The translations under genes were made by a program, and so were the position numbers. A stretch of 64,000 nucleotides of DNA, from positions 55,610 through 119,609 of the forward strand of contig JAFZQG010000012.1 of NCBI GenBank assembly GCA_017550145.1. Reading direction: 5' to 3'. The notes under the pieces are model-generated. The model was not told the DNA's origin and made no database searches. It saw only the letters and a program-made list of their open reading frames with translations. This document shows positions 50,723 to 60,026 of this stretch, one piece after another. This DNA is from Erysipelotrichaceae bacterium (GTDB taxonomy: Bacteria; Bacillota_I; Bacilli_A; Erysipelotrichales; Erysipelotrichaceae). Within the stretch, counting starts at the first letter, position 1. The number at the start of each line of letters is the position of its first letter.

Positions 50723-51811
50723 TCAATAAATTCTGCCAAATCTCGGATCGATATGGACCATTGTCCGGCCGTTTCTTACAAAGACTCTGGTCAGCCGATC
50801 GGAGAATCCGGTCAGCAGTTCATAGACAATCGTATCCAGTTCTCTGGCCCGAAGATTGAGGTCGATATGTTCGCCGAAGAGTTCGACCTTGCTTCCGACT
50901 TCGTGGAAGTTTTCGGTCCAGACCATCATCTGATCCATACAGATACTGCCGACGATCTTGCCGAATTCGCCATCCACATAGACTTCCTTGCCGGTATTGC
51001 TGCGCCAGAAACCGTCCGCATAGCCGATAGGTATCGTCAAGATATAGCCCTTACCATCACTTGTATAATGACGGCCATAGGATACGGTTTCACCTTCTTT
51101 TAACTGTTTAACAGCACTTACTTCACTGTACAGTCTGACGACCGGTTTAAGATCGTTTTCATAGGAACTGTAGCCCAGAAGTCCTAAACCGATACGGTTG
51201 GCATTGCAGAGATTATCCTTAACGATAAATGATGCATCGGTTGCGGACATATGGATATATTTGAATTCGTAATCGAGATCATCATAACAGTTCTTTAGCT
51301 GATAGTACTGTGATTCGGAGTATTCCTTATTGGTATCGGCACTGGAGAAATGAGACATGATGCCTTCGATATTCGCCTCTTTTTTCTTTAAGATCTTCAT
51401 GACTTCTCTGGCTTCGGAAGGTTTGATGCCGATGCGGTTCATGCCGGTATCGAGTTTGAGATGGATTTTGACTTTTTTCAGATTGGCATTCACAACAAAA
51501 TCTTTGCTCAGAGTTACGATTGACAAATCATTCTTTCTGACCATATCCAGCATATCCACAGGAACGCTGCCTAAGATCAGGATCTCATCGGTGATGCCGT
51601 TTTTTCTGAGGTTGATAGCTTCATCAAGACTGGAAACCGCAAAAAAATCGACACCGATCTCCTGCAGGGTTCTGGCTTCCATATAATCGATCGTTCCATA
51701 ACCGTTGGCTTTCACGACCGCTATCAGTTTCTTTCCGGTTTTATTGATGAAATACTCGGCATTATGAAGCAGACAATCCAGATTGATTTCCAGATAAGTG
51801 TTTCTGTACAT
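50723..51811 (-). CDS. alr: Alanine racemase
   Basis: PLP enzyme that makes D-alanine for peptidoglycan. The 362-residue product has the PLP lysine in AVVKANGYG (Lys34), the substrate-pocket loop IPIGYADGFWR and the C-terminal SICMDQMMV segment with RLTRVF-VRNGR. It is typical in length. It is monocistronic; TAAAAT (complement of 51818-51823) is six bases before the ATG, with no Shine-Dalgarno, so the transcript should be leaderless. Confidence 0.95.
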   Translation of the reverse strand: MYRNTYLEINLDCLLHNAEYFINKTGKKLIAVVKANGYGTIDYMEARTLQEIGVDFFAVSSLDEAINLRKNGITDEILILGSVPVDMLDMVRKNDLSIVTLSKDFVVNANLKKVKIHLKLDTGMNRIGIKPSEAREVMKILKKKEANIEGIMSHFSSADTNKEYSESQYYQLKNCYDDLDYEFKYIHMSATDASFIVKDNLCNANRIGLGLLGYSSYENDLKPVVRLYSEVSAVKQLKEGETVSYGRHYTSDGKGYILTIPIGYADGFWRSNTGKEVYVDGEFGKIVGSICMDQMMVWTENFHEVGSKVELFGEHIDLNLRARELDTIVYELLTGFSDRLTRVFVRNGRTMVHIDPRFGRIY

Positions 51812-51920
51812 AACTTTATTTTATCGCATTATTTGCGCGGTGGGTACTACTCTTAATGATGTATAATGAATTCAAGAAATTATATTTCTATAATAATTAA
51901 TCGCTAAAAGGGAGGTGCTT

Positions 51921-52736
51921 ATGGGATTATTTGATAAGAAATACTGTGACATCTGCGGCAAAGAGATCAAGCTTCTAGGTAACAGAAAACTTGATGACGG
52001 CAACATGTGCAAGGACTGTGCTGCCAAACTGTCACCTTGGTTCTCCGGCAGAAGACACACCAGTGTTGCGGCTATCAAGGAACAGCTGGAATACCGCAAG
52101 GCCAATGAAGCCAAGCTGGCTTCGTTCAATCCGACCAAGACGATCGGCGGACGTTACAAATTCTATATTGATGAGGCCAAGAGATTATTTGCGGTTTCCG
52201 CTTCTTCTAACTGGCGCAACAATAATCCGGATCTGATCAGTTTTGATGATGTCAGAGATATTAAGATCACGATTGATGAAGACAAAGACGAAATCTTCAG
52301 CAAGGATGCGGAAGGCAAGAAAGTCAGTTTCAATCCGCCTCAGTATGAATATGAATATACTTTCCATGTCGAGGTTGATGTCAACAATAAGTTCTTTGAT
52401 GACATGAATTTTGAACTGACGGACAAGAAACCTGATGATCCAAACAGCGAAATGTATGCCTCATATGTCAGAATGGCTGATGATATCATGAAGACCATCT
52501 GCGGAAAAGAATTCAAGGAAGATCGAAGTGAATTCGAATTCGAAGGTGTTGAAGTTGCCAGCGGTGACGAATGGTTCTGTCCGAAGTGCGGTACCAAGAA
52601 TAAGGACAATTTCTGTGTCAAATGCGGCACACAGAAACCTGATGCTTTCGAACCGTTCTTCTGTTCAAAATGCGGCGAGAAGATCACTGATCCTGATGTG
52701 GTATTCTGCCCGAAGTGCGGCAATAAAGTAAAATAA
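51921..52736 (+). CDS. DUF4428 / zinc-ribbon protein
   Basis: A 271-residue protein with zinc-binding Cys pairs at both ends: N-terminal DUF4428-type CDICGKEIK and CKDCAAKL (about 9-36), and C-terminal ribbons with CPKCGTKN, CVKCGTQK, CSKCGEK and CPKCGNK (about 209-268). The middle is a folded beta-rich region (FDDVRDIKITIDED). It is likely cytosolic; function unknown. The start at 51921 has GGGAGGTG four bases upstream, chosen over a GTG two codons earlier. Confidence 0.78.
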   Translation: MGLFDKKYCDICGKEIKLLGNRKLDDGNMCKDCAAKLSPWFSGRRHTSVAAIKEQLEYRKANEAKLASFNPTKTIGGRYKFYIDEAKRLFAVSASSNWRNNNPDLISFDDVRDIKITIDEDKDEIFSKDAEGKKVSFNPPQYEYEYTFHVEVDVNNKFFDDMNFELTDKKPDDPNSEMYASYVRMADDIMKTICGKEFKEDRSEFEFEGVEVASGDEWFCPKCGTKNKDNFCVKCGTQKPDAFEPFFCSKCGEKITDPDVVFCPKCGNKVK

Positions 52737-52767
52737 AAAAACTGAATAATATTTATAAACCGGTTGA

Positions 52768-52808
52768 AAAAAAGATCTTGTGGTTGATGAACCCAAGATC
52801 TTTTTTAA
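52768..52808. terminator. Strong bidirectional terminator
   Basis: AAAAAAGATCTTG (52768-52780) and CAAGATCTTTTTT (52794-52806) with an inner GGTT/AACC pair. It serves both convergent genes. Confidence 0.92.
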
Positions 52809-52818
52809 GTATAAGTAT

Positions 52819-53490
52819 CTATCTGAAAGTTTTTAAGTATTCCTTGTGTTCATCGCAAACGCGGAAACTCTCAACGGCTTTCTGTATGGCTTTTTTATGT
52901 GTCCAAGGATCAAGCCTGTGCTTTTCGATATAAACAACACTTTCATCGTATTGTTTAGCCAGTGCTGTAGCAAAATACCACGCAACCATCATTTTGATGT
53001 AATAATCTTCACCTTTGACTTTCGCAACCCATTCAAGATATTCCGGTTTGAAATCATCTCCCAGGAATTCGTTCATCAGCATCCTTATGCCGAATCTGCA
53101 GGTATACACATGATCAGAAGCTATCCACTTTTTAATGAGTGGAAGCAGTTTATCATGATTCTTCGTAAAGACTTTCGGACTAGACTGGTCACATACCGGC
53201 CAGCAGTCCACATAAGGTAAGAAGGATTCCACCGCTTTTACACATTCATCGAAATCCTTGATCATTGCGACCAGAAAGAAATGCACAAGATTTTCTTCAT
53301 AATACTTATGTGGAAGTTTCTTCAGAAACTTTTCCGTTTCTTCAGTTCCTTTTATTTCCTTCGCGATCCTTTTCATTTCAGGTGATTTGACACCCAGTAT
53401 TGTTTTCTTCGGAATATTGGGAACGAGCTTGCTTTGGAATTCTCTGTATTTATCATCGGCGCATACAGAAAGTCTTTCGTATACTGTCAT
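52819..53490 (-). CDS. AlkD-like DNA alkylation repair protein
   Basis: A 223-residue HEAT-repeat protein of the AlkD/AlkC DNA glycosylase family, which excises alkylated bases. The segments GVKSPEMKRIAKEIKG, VDCWPVCDQSSPK and YTCRFGIRMLMNEFL follow the family. The Asp and Trp/Arg positions used by AlkD seem present (WPVCD; CRFGIRM), so activity is likely, though the exact lesion is unknown. It follows two tRNA genes on the same strand, has its own Shine-Dalgarno (GAGG) and ends at a strong terminator. Confidence 0.82.
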   Translation of the reverse strand: MTVYERLSVCADDKYREFQSKLVPNIPKKTILGVKSPEMKRIAKEIKGTEETEKFLKKLPHKYYEENLVHFFLVAMIKDFDECVKAVESFLPYVDCWPVCDQSSPKVFTKNHDKLLPLIKKWIASDHVYTCRFGIRMLMNEFLGDDFKPEYLEWVAKVKGEDYYIKMMVAWYFATALAKQYDESVVYIEKHRLDPWTHKKAIQKAVESFRVCDEHKEYLKTFR

Positions 53491-53532
53491 ACTTTAAACC
53501 TCTATATTTCTATCTGTAATTCTATATTAATA

Positions 53533-53558
53533 CAATAATAAAAACCATGTTTCCATGG
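53533..53558 (-). terminator. Terminator after the tRNA pair
   Basis: On the minus strand CCATG-GAAA-CATGG (53545-53558) is followed by TTTTTATT, just after tRNA-Thr. Confidence 0.7.
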
Positions 53559-53571
53559 CCTTGTTTTCAGA

Positions 53572-53648
53572 TGGTGCCAACTACAGGAATTGAACCCGTA
53601 ACCTACTGATTACAAATCAGTTGCTCTACCTATTGCGCTAAGTTGGCA
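53572..53648 (-). tRNA. tRNA-Thr (anticodon TGT)
   Basis: The minus strand folds as a full cloverleaf: acceptor arm TGCCAAC/GTTGGCA, anticodon arm CTGAT/ATCAG with loop TTGTAAT-type and anticodon TGT, and T-arm with GGTTCAATTCC. The 3' CCA is encoded (53572-53574). Confidence 0.95.
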
Positions 53649-53655
53649 AATAAGA

Positions 53656-53732
53656 TGGTGGAGGCTACAGGGCTCGAACCTGTGACCCCCTGCTTGTAAG
53701 GCAGGTGCTCTCCCAACTGAGCTAAGCCTCCA
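53656..53732 (-). tRNA. tRNA-Val (anticodon TAC)
   Basis: Cloverleaf on the minus strand with acceptor TGGAGGC/GCCTCCA, anticodon stem CCTGC/GCAGG around loop CTTACAA (anticodon TAC), and T-arm GGTTCGAGCCC. The 3' CCA is encoded (53656-53658). It lies seven bases upstream of tRNA-Thr, so the two are probably one transcript. Confidence 0.96.
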
Positions 53733-53811
53733 TTTAGATGCTTTATTATATTAACACAATGGTTTTTTAATAGTCAATCAAAAATGAAAAAATGAGATCA
53801 GCGAGATCTCA

Positions 53812-54975
53812 TTAGAGTGATTCGATAAATTTCTTTACGATATCGATACCTGAAACAAATGTTCCGATCGAAGAGAAGAGATTGGCGAAGATCACCACCA
53901 TCAGGGTTCTGGTGACTCTGTTTTTCCAGAATCCTTTGAAGCTGGATGTATCTTCGGAGATATCTTCGAAATCCTTGACTTTCGGTTTTCTGATCGTTGC
54001 TTCAACCAGTCCCGCAAACCAGCCTGCAGCCAGAAGCGGATTGAGTGAGGTGATCGGAGACATGATTAAGGCAGTCAATACTGATAATGGATGTCCTAAC
54101 GCCAGCATTACACCTAAAGCACTTAAGCCGCCGTTCCAGAGGATCCACGATCTGATCTGGCTCATGGCGACATCGCGGTTGGTGAAGATCGTATAGACGA
54201 TCAGTAAGACGATGAGAGCCGGAATCAGATATTTAATGTAGGAACCAAGACCTTTTTTCTTTTCGACGGTTTCCAGTTCTTTAGTGTCGATTTCATCATT
54301 GAGATGTTTCTCAATACCCGGAGCATGCGCGGCACCGATAATGGCGACGATCTTCTTGCCCGGAGCGGTTCTGATCTTTTCCGCGAGATACTGGTCTCTT
54401 TCATCGACGAGGACTTTTTTGACGGTAGGGAACTGCTTGCCGACTTCCATTAAGGCTGCTTCCAGGGCATCGGCTTCTTTGAGCTTGGCGAGGTCTTCTT
54501 CGGAGATCTCTTCATTGTCAAAGATCGAAGCGATGATGCCGCTGAGCAGTTTATATTTTTCAGCTGTACCCAGTTTGGCCCAGATTCTGGAGAAAGTGGT
54601 CTTGATCGGGCGGTCAGCGAGAACGAGATTGATGTTTCTTTCTTTGTAAAGTTTAATGCCTTCCAGCATTTCTCCGCCGGTCGTTGAACCTAGGGATTTG
54701 GCCAGCCTTTTCTGGAAAGAAGAAAGAATGACGTTGACCATCAGAAAACCTACCTGCTTCTCTTTGATGATCTTGACGATATCCGTATCACGCCACTGTT
54801 CGGGATTTTCCATCTTTTCATAGCGCTGGCTGTCCAGTTCGATACAGATGGAATCAGGGTTAACTTCTTCAACGCATCCGTCAACATCTTCGATCGATGT
54901 TTTGGATACGTGAGCGGTTTTTACCAGGTATATTTCTTTGTCCTGATATTCAAGTCTGACAATGTTTTCGCACAT
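53812..54975 (-). CDS. TraB-family membrane protein
   Basis: A 387-residue TraB/PrgY-type protein: an N-terminal TraB domain (about 1-235, with LVKTAHVSKTSIEDV, SICIELDSQRY and AIIGAAHAPGI) and four or so membrane helices in the C-terminal part (from ~250). PrgY of enterococci limits pheromone activity and is thought to bind or degrade peptides; related domains have protease-like features. The start at 54975 fits a TATAAT six bases upstream; the frame extends 19 codons further into the divergent gene. It is leaderless. Confidence 0.82.
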   Translation of the reverse strand: MCENIVRLEYQDKEIYLVKTAHVSKTSIEDVDGCVEEVNPDSICIELDSQRYEKMENPEQWRDTDIVKIIKEKQVGFLMVNVILSSFQKRLAKSLGSTTGGEMLEGIKLYKERNINLVLADRPIKTTFSRIWAKLGTAEKYKLLSGIIASIFDNEEISEEDLAKLKEADALEAALMEVGKQFPTVKKVLVDERDQYLAEKIRTAPGKKIVAIIGAAHAPGIEKHLNDEIDTKELETVEKKKGLGSYIKYLIPALIVLLIVYTIFTNRDVAMSQIRSWILWNGGLSALGVMLALGHPLSVLTALIMSPITSLNPLLAAGWFAGLVEATIRKPKVKDFEDISEDTSSFKGFWKNRVTRTLMVVIFANLFSSIGTFVSGIDIVKKFIESL

Positions 54976-54997
54976 AAAACTATTATATAATGAATCC
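54976..54997. promoter_or_regulatory. 22-bp divergent region with palindromic -10s
   Basis: ATTATATAAT (54982-54991) is an exact palindrome that contains TATAAT on both strands. The plus copy (54986-54991) ends six bases before ATG 54998; the minus copy (complement of 54982-54987) ends six bases before ATG 54975. Confidence 0.7.
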
Positions 54998-55462
54998 ATG
55001 GAAATGACGGAGAAAGAAGTCGGGGAATTCAACGAAGTACTGAAGGATTATCTCGATGATCCCAGAGTCAGAAAGATGAAAGATTATGTGGCTCACGGCA
55101 GTGTAAATGTGCTTTCTCACAGCCTGAATGTGGCCAGAACTGCTTATATGCTTAATAAGAGGCTTAAGGCCAACTGTGACCTTAAAACGCTGTTAACAGG
55201 GGCTTTACTCCATGATTTCTATCAGTATGACTGGCATAATGCCCGTCTGAGTATGAATGTGTTTAAGATGCACGGTTTTACCCATCCCAAAGCCGCCTGT
55301 GAAAATGCGGTAAAGGAATTCGGTGTCGATGAGAGAGTTCAGGAGGTCATCAGATGTCATATGTGGCCTCTGACCTTAAGATCCATGCCAAGGCATAAGG
55401 AAGCGATCTTAGTCTGCATCGCCGATAAACTGTGTGCAACAAAGGAGACTGTAAGAAGATGA
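54998..55462 (+). CDS. HD-domain phosphohydrolase
   Basis: A 154-residue HD-family metal-dependent phosphohydrolase: VLSHSLNVARTAYML carries the first His, TGALLHDFYQYDW the HD pair, and CIADKLCAT the final Asp. The substrate may be a nucleotide or phosphoester; it cannot be named. The start at 54998 fits the leaderless promoter; an upstream extension of 12 codons would run into the divergent gene. It is the first gene of the unit leading to uvrA and hprK and overlaps the permease gene by four bases. Confidence 0.8.
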   Translation: MEMTEKEVGEFNEVLKDYLDDPRVRKMKDYVAHGSVNVLSHSLNVARTAYMLNKRLKANCDLKTLLTGALLHDFYQYDWHNARLSMNVFKMHGFTHPKAACENAVKEFGVDERVQEVIRCHMWPLTLRSMPRHKEAILVCIADKLCATKETVRR

Positions 55463-56262
55463 TCAGCCGTTATGTAATATATTTTTCGCTTATGAGCGTG
55501 ATCGGTTATGTCTATGAATGTCTGGCCATGATCCTCTGGACCGGCAAGTGGGATAACCGCGGTTTTCTTTTCGGACCGGCTATTCCGATCTACGGCGGCT
55601 GTTCGCTGGCAGGAACGATCCTGTTTGAACATTTCTATACCGATTTCACCCCGTTATATGTCTTTCTGATCGGCATGTTTGCATCGGCGGCAGTCGAATA
55701 TGTTGTTCACTATGAACTGGAAAAGATCTTCCATGCCTACTGGTGGGATTATTCCAAATCACCGTTCAATATCAATGGCCGCATCTGTCTGCCAGCTTCG
55801 ATCGGTTTCGGGATCGCGGGATTAGTAGTCGTATATGTGATCAATCCGGCGGTTTTACCGGTTATAAACGAGTTAAAAGAAACGACAGCCGATCTCATAG
55901 CGCTGATCTGTACGATCATCTTTACAGCCGATCTGACTTTAACGCTCAGCGTACTGTCGAGTTTCATCACTTCGGTCGAGAATATGGATAACTATATCAA
56001 TGATCATATGGATATGCTGATCGGCAATTTCACCAATGAATCCAAGGGTATAGGCAAGCATTTCTATTCAGCTGTCGATAAGATCGAAGAAAAGAAAAAA
56101 AGACTTTTAGATGATAGAATAGAAAGAGCCGCGAATTCGATGAATGTTTTATATCACGGCGTCTTGCTGAAGGTTAAGGGCTTCAGAGGCAAGCATTCTG
56201 TCAGTAAGAATGCGATCTTAAGAAGAATCAAGGAAAAGATATACAGAATCAAAGATGAATGA
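55459..56262 (+). CDS. Putative ABC transporter permease (CmpB-type)
   Basis: A 267-residue membrane protein with about six transmembrane segments in the first 185 residues and a charged, helical C-terminal tail. [17 protein letters not shown] and [20 protein letters not shown] match the family annotated as putative ABC-transporter permease (PF06541). No ATPase partner lies nearby, so transport is not certain. GGAGA provides the Shine-Dalgarno; it overlaps uvrA by eight bases. Confidence 0.75.
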   Translation: MISRYVIYFSLMSVIGYVYECLAMILWTGKWDNRGFLFGPAIPIYGGCSLAGTILFEHFYTDFTPLYVFLIGMFASAAVEYVVHYELEKIFHAYWWDYSKSPFNINGRICLPASIGFGIAGLVVVYVINPAVLPVINELKETTADLIALICTIIFTADLTLTLSVLSSFITSVENMDNYINDHMDMLIGNFTNESKGIGKHFYSAVDKIEEKKKRLLDDRIERAANSMNVLYHGVLLKVKGFRGKHSVSKNAILRRIKEKIYRIKDE

Positions 56263-59086
56263 CAAGATCATAATCAGAGGTGCCAGAGTCAATAATCTCA
56301 AGAATATCGATCTGGACCTGCCTCGTAATAAATTCATTGTCATGACGGGTCTTTCCGGTTCGGGAAAGACTTCGCTGGCTTTTGACACGATCTATGCGGA
56401 AGGTCAGCGCCGTTATGTCGAATCACTGTCTAGTTATGCGAGACAGTTTTTAGGCGGTGTTGATAAACCGGATGTGGATCTGATCGAAGGCCTTTCTCCG
56501 GCCATCGCCATTGACCAGAAGACTACTTCCAATAACCCGCGTTCAACAGTTGCGACCATTACGGAGATTTATGACTATCTGCGCTTACTTTACGCAAGAT
56601 GCGGTATAGCCTACTGTCCGAATCACAATGAACCGATCGAGGCCATGACGATAAACGGTATGGTCAGAAACATCATGACCTATGAAAACGGGGAACGTAT
56701 GGAAGTACTGGCCAATGTCGTCAGCAATAAAAAAGGGACTTTCAAGGATTATTTCGAGAAGCTCAAGAAAGACGGTTTCTTGAGAGTCTATGTGGATGAT
56801 ACTTTATACGATATCGAAGAAGTTCCCGAATTAGATAAGAATAAACGTCACAATATCGAAGTGGTCGTTGACCGTATCGTCAAGAAAGAGGGTATTGAGA
56901 CCAGATTAAATGATTCACTGGAAATAGCTTTACGTCTGGCCGATGGAACCTGTGTGATCAAACACGGTGAACGTAAGGATCTTTTCTCTTCCCATCAGGC
57001 CTGTCCGAAGTGCGGATTTACCGTTCCGACGCTGGAGCCAAGACTTTTCTCTTTCAACTCACCATTAGGTGCCTGTGATGAATGTAAAGGCTTGGGTGTG
57101 ACGATGTCGGTGGATCTGGATTATCTGATGCCGGATAAGACCAAGTCGATCGCGGAAGGGGGAATCCGCTACTACAAGAATATCTACGGTTCCAATAATC
57201 TGGAATGGCAGAATTTCGCCCAGTTATTAAAACACTACAAGATCTCGGAAACCAAGCCTCTCAATAAAATGACTAAAAGAGAGATGGATCTGATCCTTTA
57301 CGGTTCGGATGAAGAGATCAGATATACCGTTACTTCTACCGGCGGTACGACCTACAACAAGGTCGGTTATATCGAAGGTGTCAAAACTTTAATTGAAAGA
57401 AGATATGAAGAGACACAGTCCAAGTTTGGCAAGGAATACTACGGTTCTTTCATGGTGGAAGCCGAATGCAAGAAGTGTCACGGTGCCAGACTCAATGAAA
57501 AAGTCCTGGCTGTAAAAGTAGGTGGGATCAATATCTATGAATTTACATGCATGTCTATCATTCAGGCCAATGAATTCTTAGAGAAACTGACTTTTGATCC
57601 GATGAGGACCGAAATCGCCAAGACATTACTGAATGAACTAAGATCACGATTAAGATTCCTAAAGGATGTCGGACTAGATTATCTGACTTTGAACCGTGTA
57701 GCCGGTTCTTTATCGGGTGGTGAAGCGCAGAGGATCAGATTGGCGACCCAGATCGGTTCGGCTCTGACCGGTGTGCTTTATGTATTGGATGAACCATCCA
57801 TCGGACTTCATCAGAAGGACAATGCCAAACTTATCGATACGCTCAAGAAGATGAGAGATCTCGATAATACGGTCATCGTCGTCGAACATGACGCGGAAAC
57901 GATGCTGGCGTCCGATTATATCGTGGATATCGGACCGGGTGCCGGCAAAGAGGGCGGTGAAGTCGTCTTTGCGGGAACACCTGAAGATATTCTTAAGGAT
58001 GAGAATTCCATTACCGGACAGTATCTGTCTTTCCGTAAGGAGATCCCGATTCCGGAAAAGAGAAGAAAAGGCAACGGCAAATATTTAAGGATCATCGGTG
58101 CTGAAGAAAACAATCTGAAGAATATCGATGTCGATATTCCTTTAGGCAAGTTTACCTGTGTGACCGGTGTATCGGGTTCGGGCAAATCATCACTGATCAT
58201 CGAGACCATGACGAAATCCATCATGAAATCGCTGGATCGAGTCAAGATCAAGCCCGGTAAAGTTAAAAAGGTCGAAGGCCTGAACAATATCGATAAGATC
58301 GTCTATATTACGCAGGATCCGATCGGCCGTACACCGCGAAGCAATCCGGCAACATATACCGGAGTCTTTGATGATATCCGCGATCTCTATGCGATGACAC
58401 CGGATTCCAAGGAGAGAGGTTATACCAAGTCCCGTTATTCATTCAACGTGCCGGGCGGAAGGTGTGAAGCCTGTTACGGTGACGGTGTAAAGAGGATCTC
58501 GATGCTGTTTATACCGGATGTCTTTGTGGAATGCGAAGAGTGTCATGGCAAGCGCTATAATGCCGAAACACTGGAAGTCAGATACAAAGGCAAGAATATC
58601 TATGATGTGCTCAAGATGCCGGTGAAAGAGGCTCTGGAGTTCTTCAAGAACCATAAGCGGATCAAGGATAAACTGCAGGTCCTCTACGATGTGGGCTTGG
58701 GTTATATCGAGCTGGGGCAGTCGGCTACGACCTTATCAGGCGGTGAAGCTCAACGAGTCAAACTGGCTTCCGAATTACAGAAGAAACCTACCGGCAAGAC
58801 GATGTTTGTCCTGGATGAGCCGACAACTGGTCTTCATATGGATGATGTATTAAAATTAATAAGAATAATTGACAGGATCGTCGATAACGGCGATTCGGTC
58901 GTGGTCATCGAACACAATCTCGATGTCATAAAATGCGCTGATCATATTATCGATCTGGGACCGGACGGCGGAGATAACGGCGGTCAGGTCATCGCGAGCG
59001 GAACTCCGGAAGAAGTTGCGCAAGTCGAAAGATCATATACGGGTCAGTATCTTCAGAAAGTACTGGGAGCTAAACATGGCAAATGA
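56255..59086 (+). CDS. uvrA: Excinuclease ABC subunit A
   Basis: UvrA is the damage-sensing ABC-type ATPase of nucleotide excision repair. The 943 residues are typical. Walker A motifs are [10 protein letters not shown] (near 31) and [10 protein letters not shown] (near 638), the signatures SGGEAQR occur twice (near 486 and 827), and zinc-binding pairs are CPKCG..CDEC (about 250-280) and [15 protein letters not shown] (near 735-765). It lies in a unit with hprK, unlike bacilli where uvrB and uvrA are paired. It overlaps hprK by 11 bases. Confidence 0.97.
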   Translation: MNDKIIIRGARVNNLKNIDLDLPRNKFIVMTGLSGSGKTSLAFDTIYAEGQRRYVESLSSYARQFLGGVDKPDVDLIEGLSPAIAIDQKTTSNNPRSTVATITEIYDYLRLLYARCGIAYCPNHNEPIEAMTINGMVRNIMTYENGERMEVLANVVSNKKGTFKDYFEKLKKDGFLRVYVDDTLYDIEEVPELDKNKRHNIEVVVDRIVKKEGIETRLNDSLEIALRLADGTCVIKHGERKDLFSSHQACPKCGFTVPTLEPRLFSFNSPLGACDECKGLGVTMSVDLDYLMPDKTKSIAEGGIRYYKNIYGSNNLEWQNFAQLLKHYKISETKPLNKMTKREMDLILYGSDEEIRYTVTSTGGTTYNKVGYIEGVKTLIERRYEETQSKFGKEYYGSFMVEAECKKCHGARLNEKVLAVKVGGINIYEFTCMSIIQANEFLEKLTFDPMRTEIAKTLLNELRSRLRFLKDVGLDYLTLNRVAGSLSGGEAQRIRLATQIGSALTGVLYVLDEPSIGLHQKDNAKLIDTLKKMRDLDNTVIVVEHDAETMLASDYIVDIGPGAGKEGGEVVFAGTPEDILKDENSITGQYLSFRKEIPIPEKRRKGNGKYLRIIGAEENNLKNIDVDIPLGKFTCVTGVSGSGKSSLIIETMTKSIMKSLDRVKIKPGKVKKVEGLNNIDKIVYITQDPIGRTPRSNPATYTGVFDDIRDLYAMTPDSKERGYTKSRYSFNVPGGRCEACYGDGVKRISMLFIPDVFVECEECHGKRYNAETLEVRYKGKNIYDVLKMPVKEALEFFKNHKRIKDKLQVLYDVGLGYIELGQSATTLSGGEAQRVKLASELQKKPTGKTMFVLDEPTTGLHMDDVLKLIRIIDRIVDNGDSVVVIEHNLDVIKCADHIIDLGPDGGDNGGQVIASGTPEEVAQVERSYTGQYLQKVLGAKHGK

Positions 59087-60023
59087 GGAACTAAATAAGC
59101 GCGTCTATATCAGAGAAATCAAGGATGAACTCGGACTCATTCAGGTTACGGGTTCTGACAATTCGCTCAACCGCTGGGCTATCGCTCCGGATATCAACCG
59201 TCCGGGCCTTGAGCTTACCGGTTATCTTGAATCCAATGATCTGAAGCGTGTCGTTATCCTTGGTACCAAGGAATTCGAATTCATGTCCAAGTTCGACTAC
59301 AATACGCAAAGAGCCCGTTTTGAGATCATTACGGACTCCTTTACGCCGTGCATCATCATGTCCGGCGGTTTTGTCGGAATGGATTCATTAAGAGATCTGG
59401 CCAATGACCGTGATTTCCCGATCTTCCGTTATGAAGGCAAGACCTATCAGCTGATCGTCGATCTGGTTTCCTTCCTTTCGGAAAAACTGGCACCGGTCGA
59501 TTCACTCTACGGCGTCATGATGAACATCTACGGCAGAGGTGTCATGATCACCGGTAAATCAGGCATAGGTAAATCCGAACTTGCGTTAGACCTGATCAAC
59601 CGCGGACACATGCTGGTGGCAGACGACCGTGTCGATGTCACAAGAGTTCATACCAATATCATATGTACCGCTCCGAAGATCTTAAAGAGAATGCTGGAGA
59701 TCCGTGGTATCGGTATCGTCGATGTGACCAGAATGTTCGGGGCCAACGCCTATCTGAACAAATGTCAGCTGGATTTTGTGATCAAGCTGGTTAAATATGA
59801 TGAAACGATGGAAAATGATCGTCTCAATCCGATCAATGAATCCATCAATGTTCTGGGTCTGGATGTTCCGATGCTGATCATTCCGATCACCGAAGGTAAA
59901 CAGCTCTCCGTTATCATTGAAGCAGCTGTTGCCAACTATCTTTTGAAGAAGCTGGGCTTTGATTCCAATGAGGACTTCAAAGACCGCTATCGTCACGAAC
60001 TGGAAATGAAAGGGGCACAATAG
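59076..60023 (+). CDS. hprK: HPr kinase/phosphorylase
   Basis: HprK/P phosphorylates Ser46 of HPr in response to fructose-1,6-bisphosphate and removes it with Pi to give PPi; HPr-Ser-P is the CcpA corepressor. The 315-residue product has the Walker A GKSGIGKS (about 160-167) and the family loop LEIRGIGIVDV (near 208). The start at 59076 has GGGAG upstream and gives the usual MANEEL-type N-terminus. The following gene carries Lgt and a PpaX-like domain, an order related to hprK-lgt-ppaX in bacilli. Confidence 0.95.
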   Translation: MANEELNKRVYIREIKDELGLIQVTGSDNSLNRWAIAPDINRPGLELTGYLESNDLKRVVILGTKEFEFMSKFDYNTQRARFEIITDSFTPCIIMSGGFVGMDSLRDLANDRDFPIFRYEGKTYQLIVDLVSFLSEKLAPVDSLYGVMMNIYGRGVMITGKSGIGKSELALDLINRGHMLVADDRVDVTRVHTNIICTAPKILKRMLEIRGIGIVDVTRMFGANAYLNKCQLDFVIKLVKYDETMENDRLNPINESINVLGLDVPMLIIPITEGKQLSVIIEAAVANYLLKKLGFDSNEDFKDRYRHELEMKGAQ

Positions 60024-60026
60024 CTT

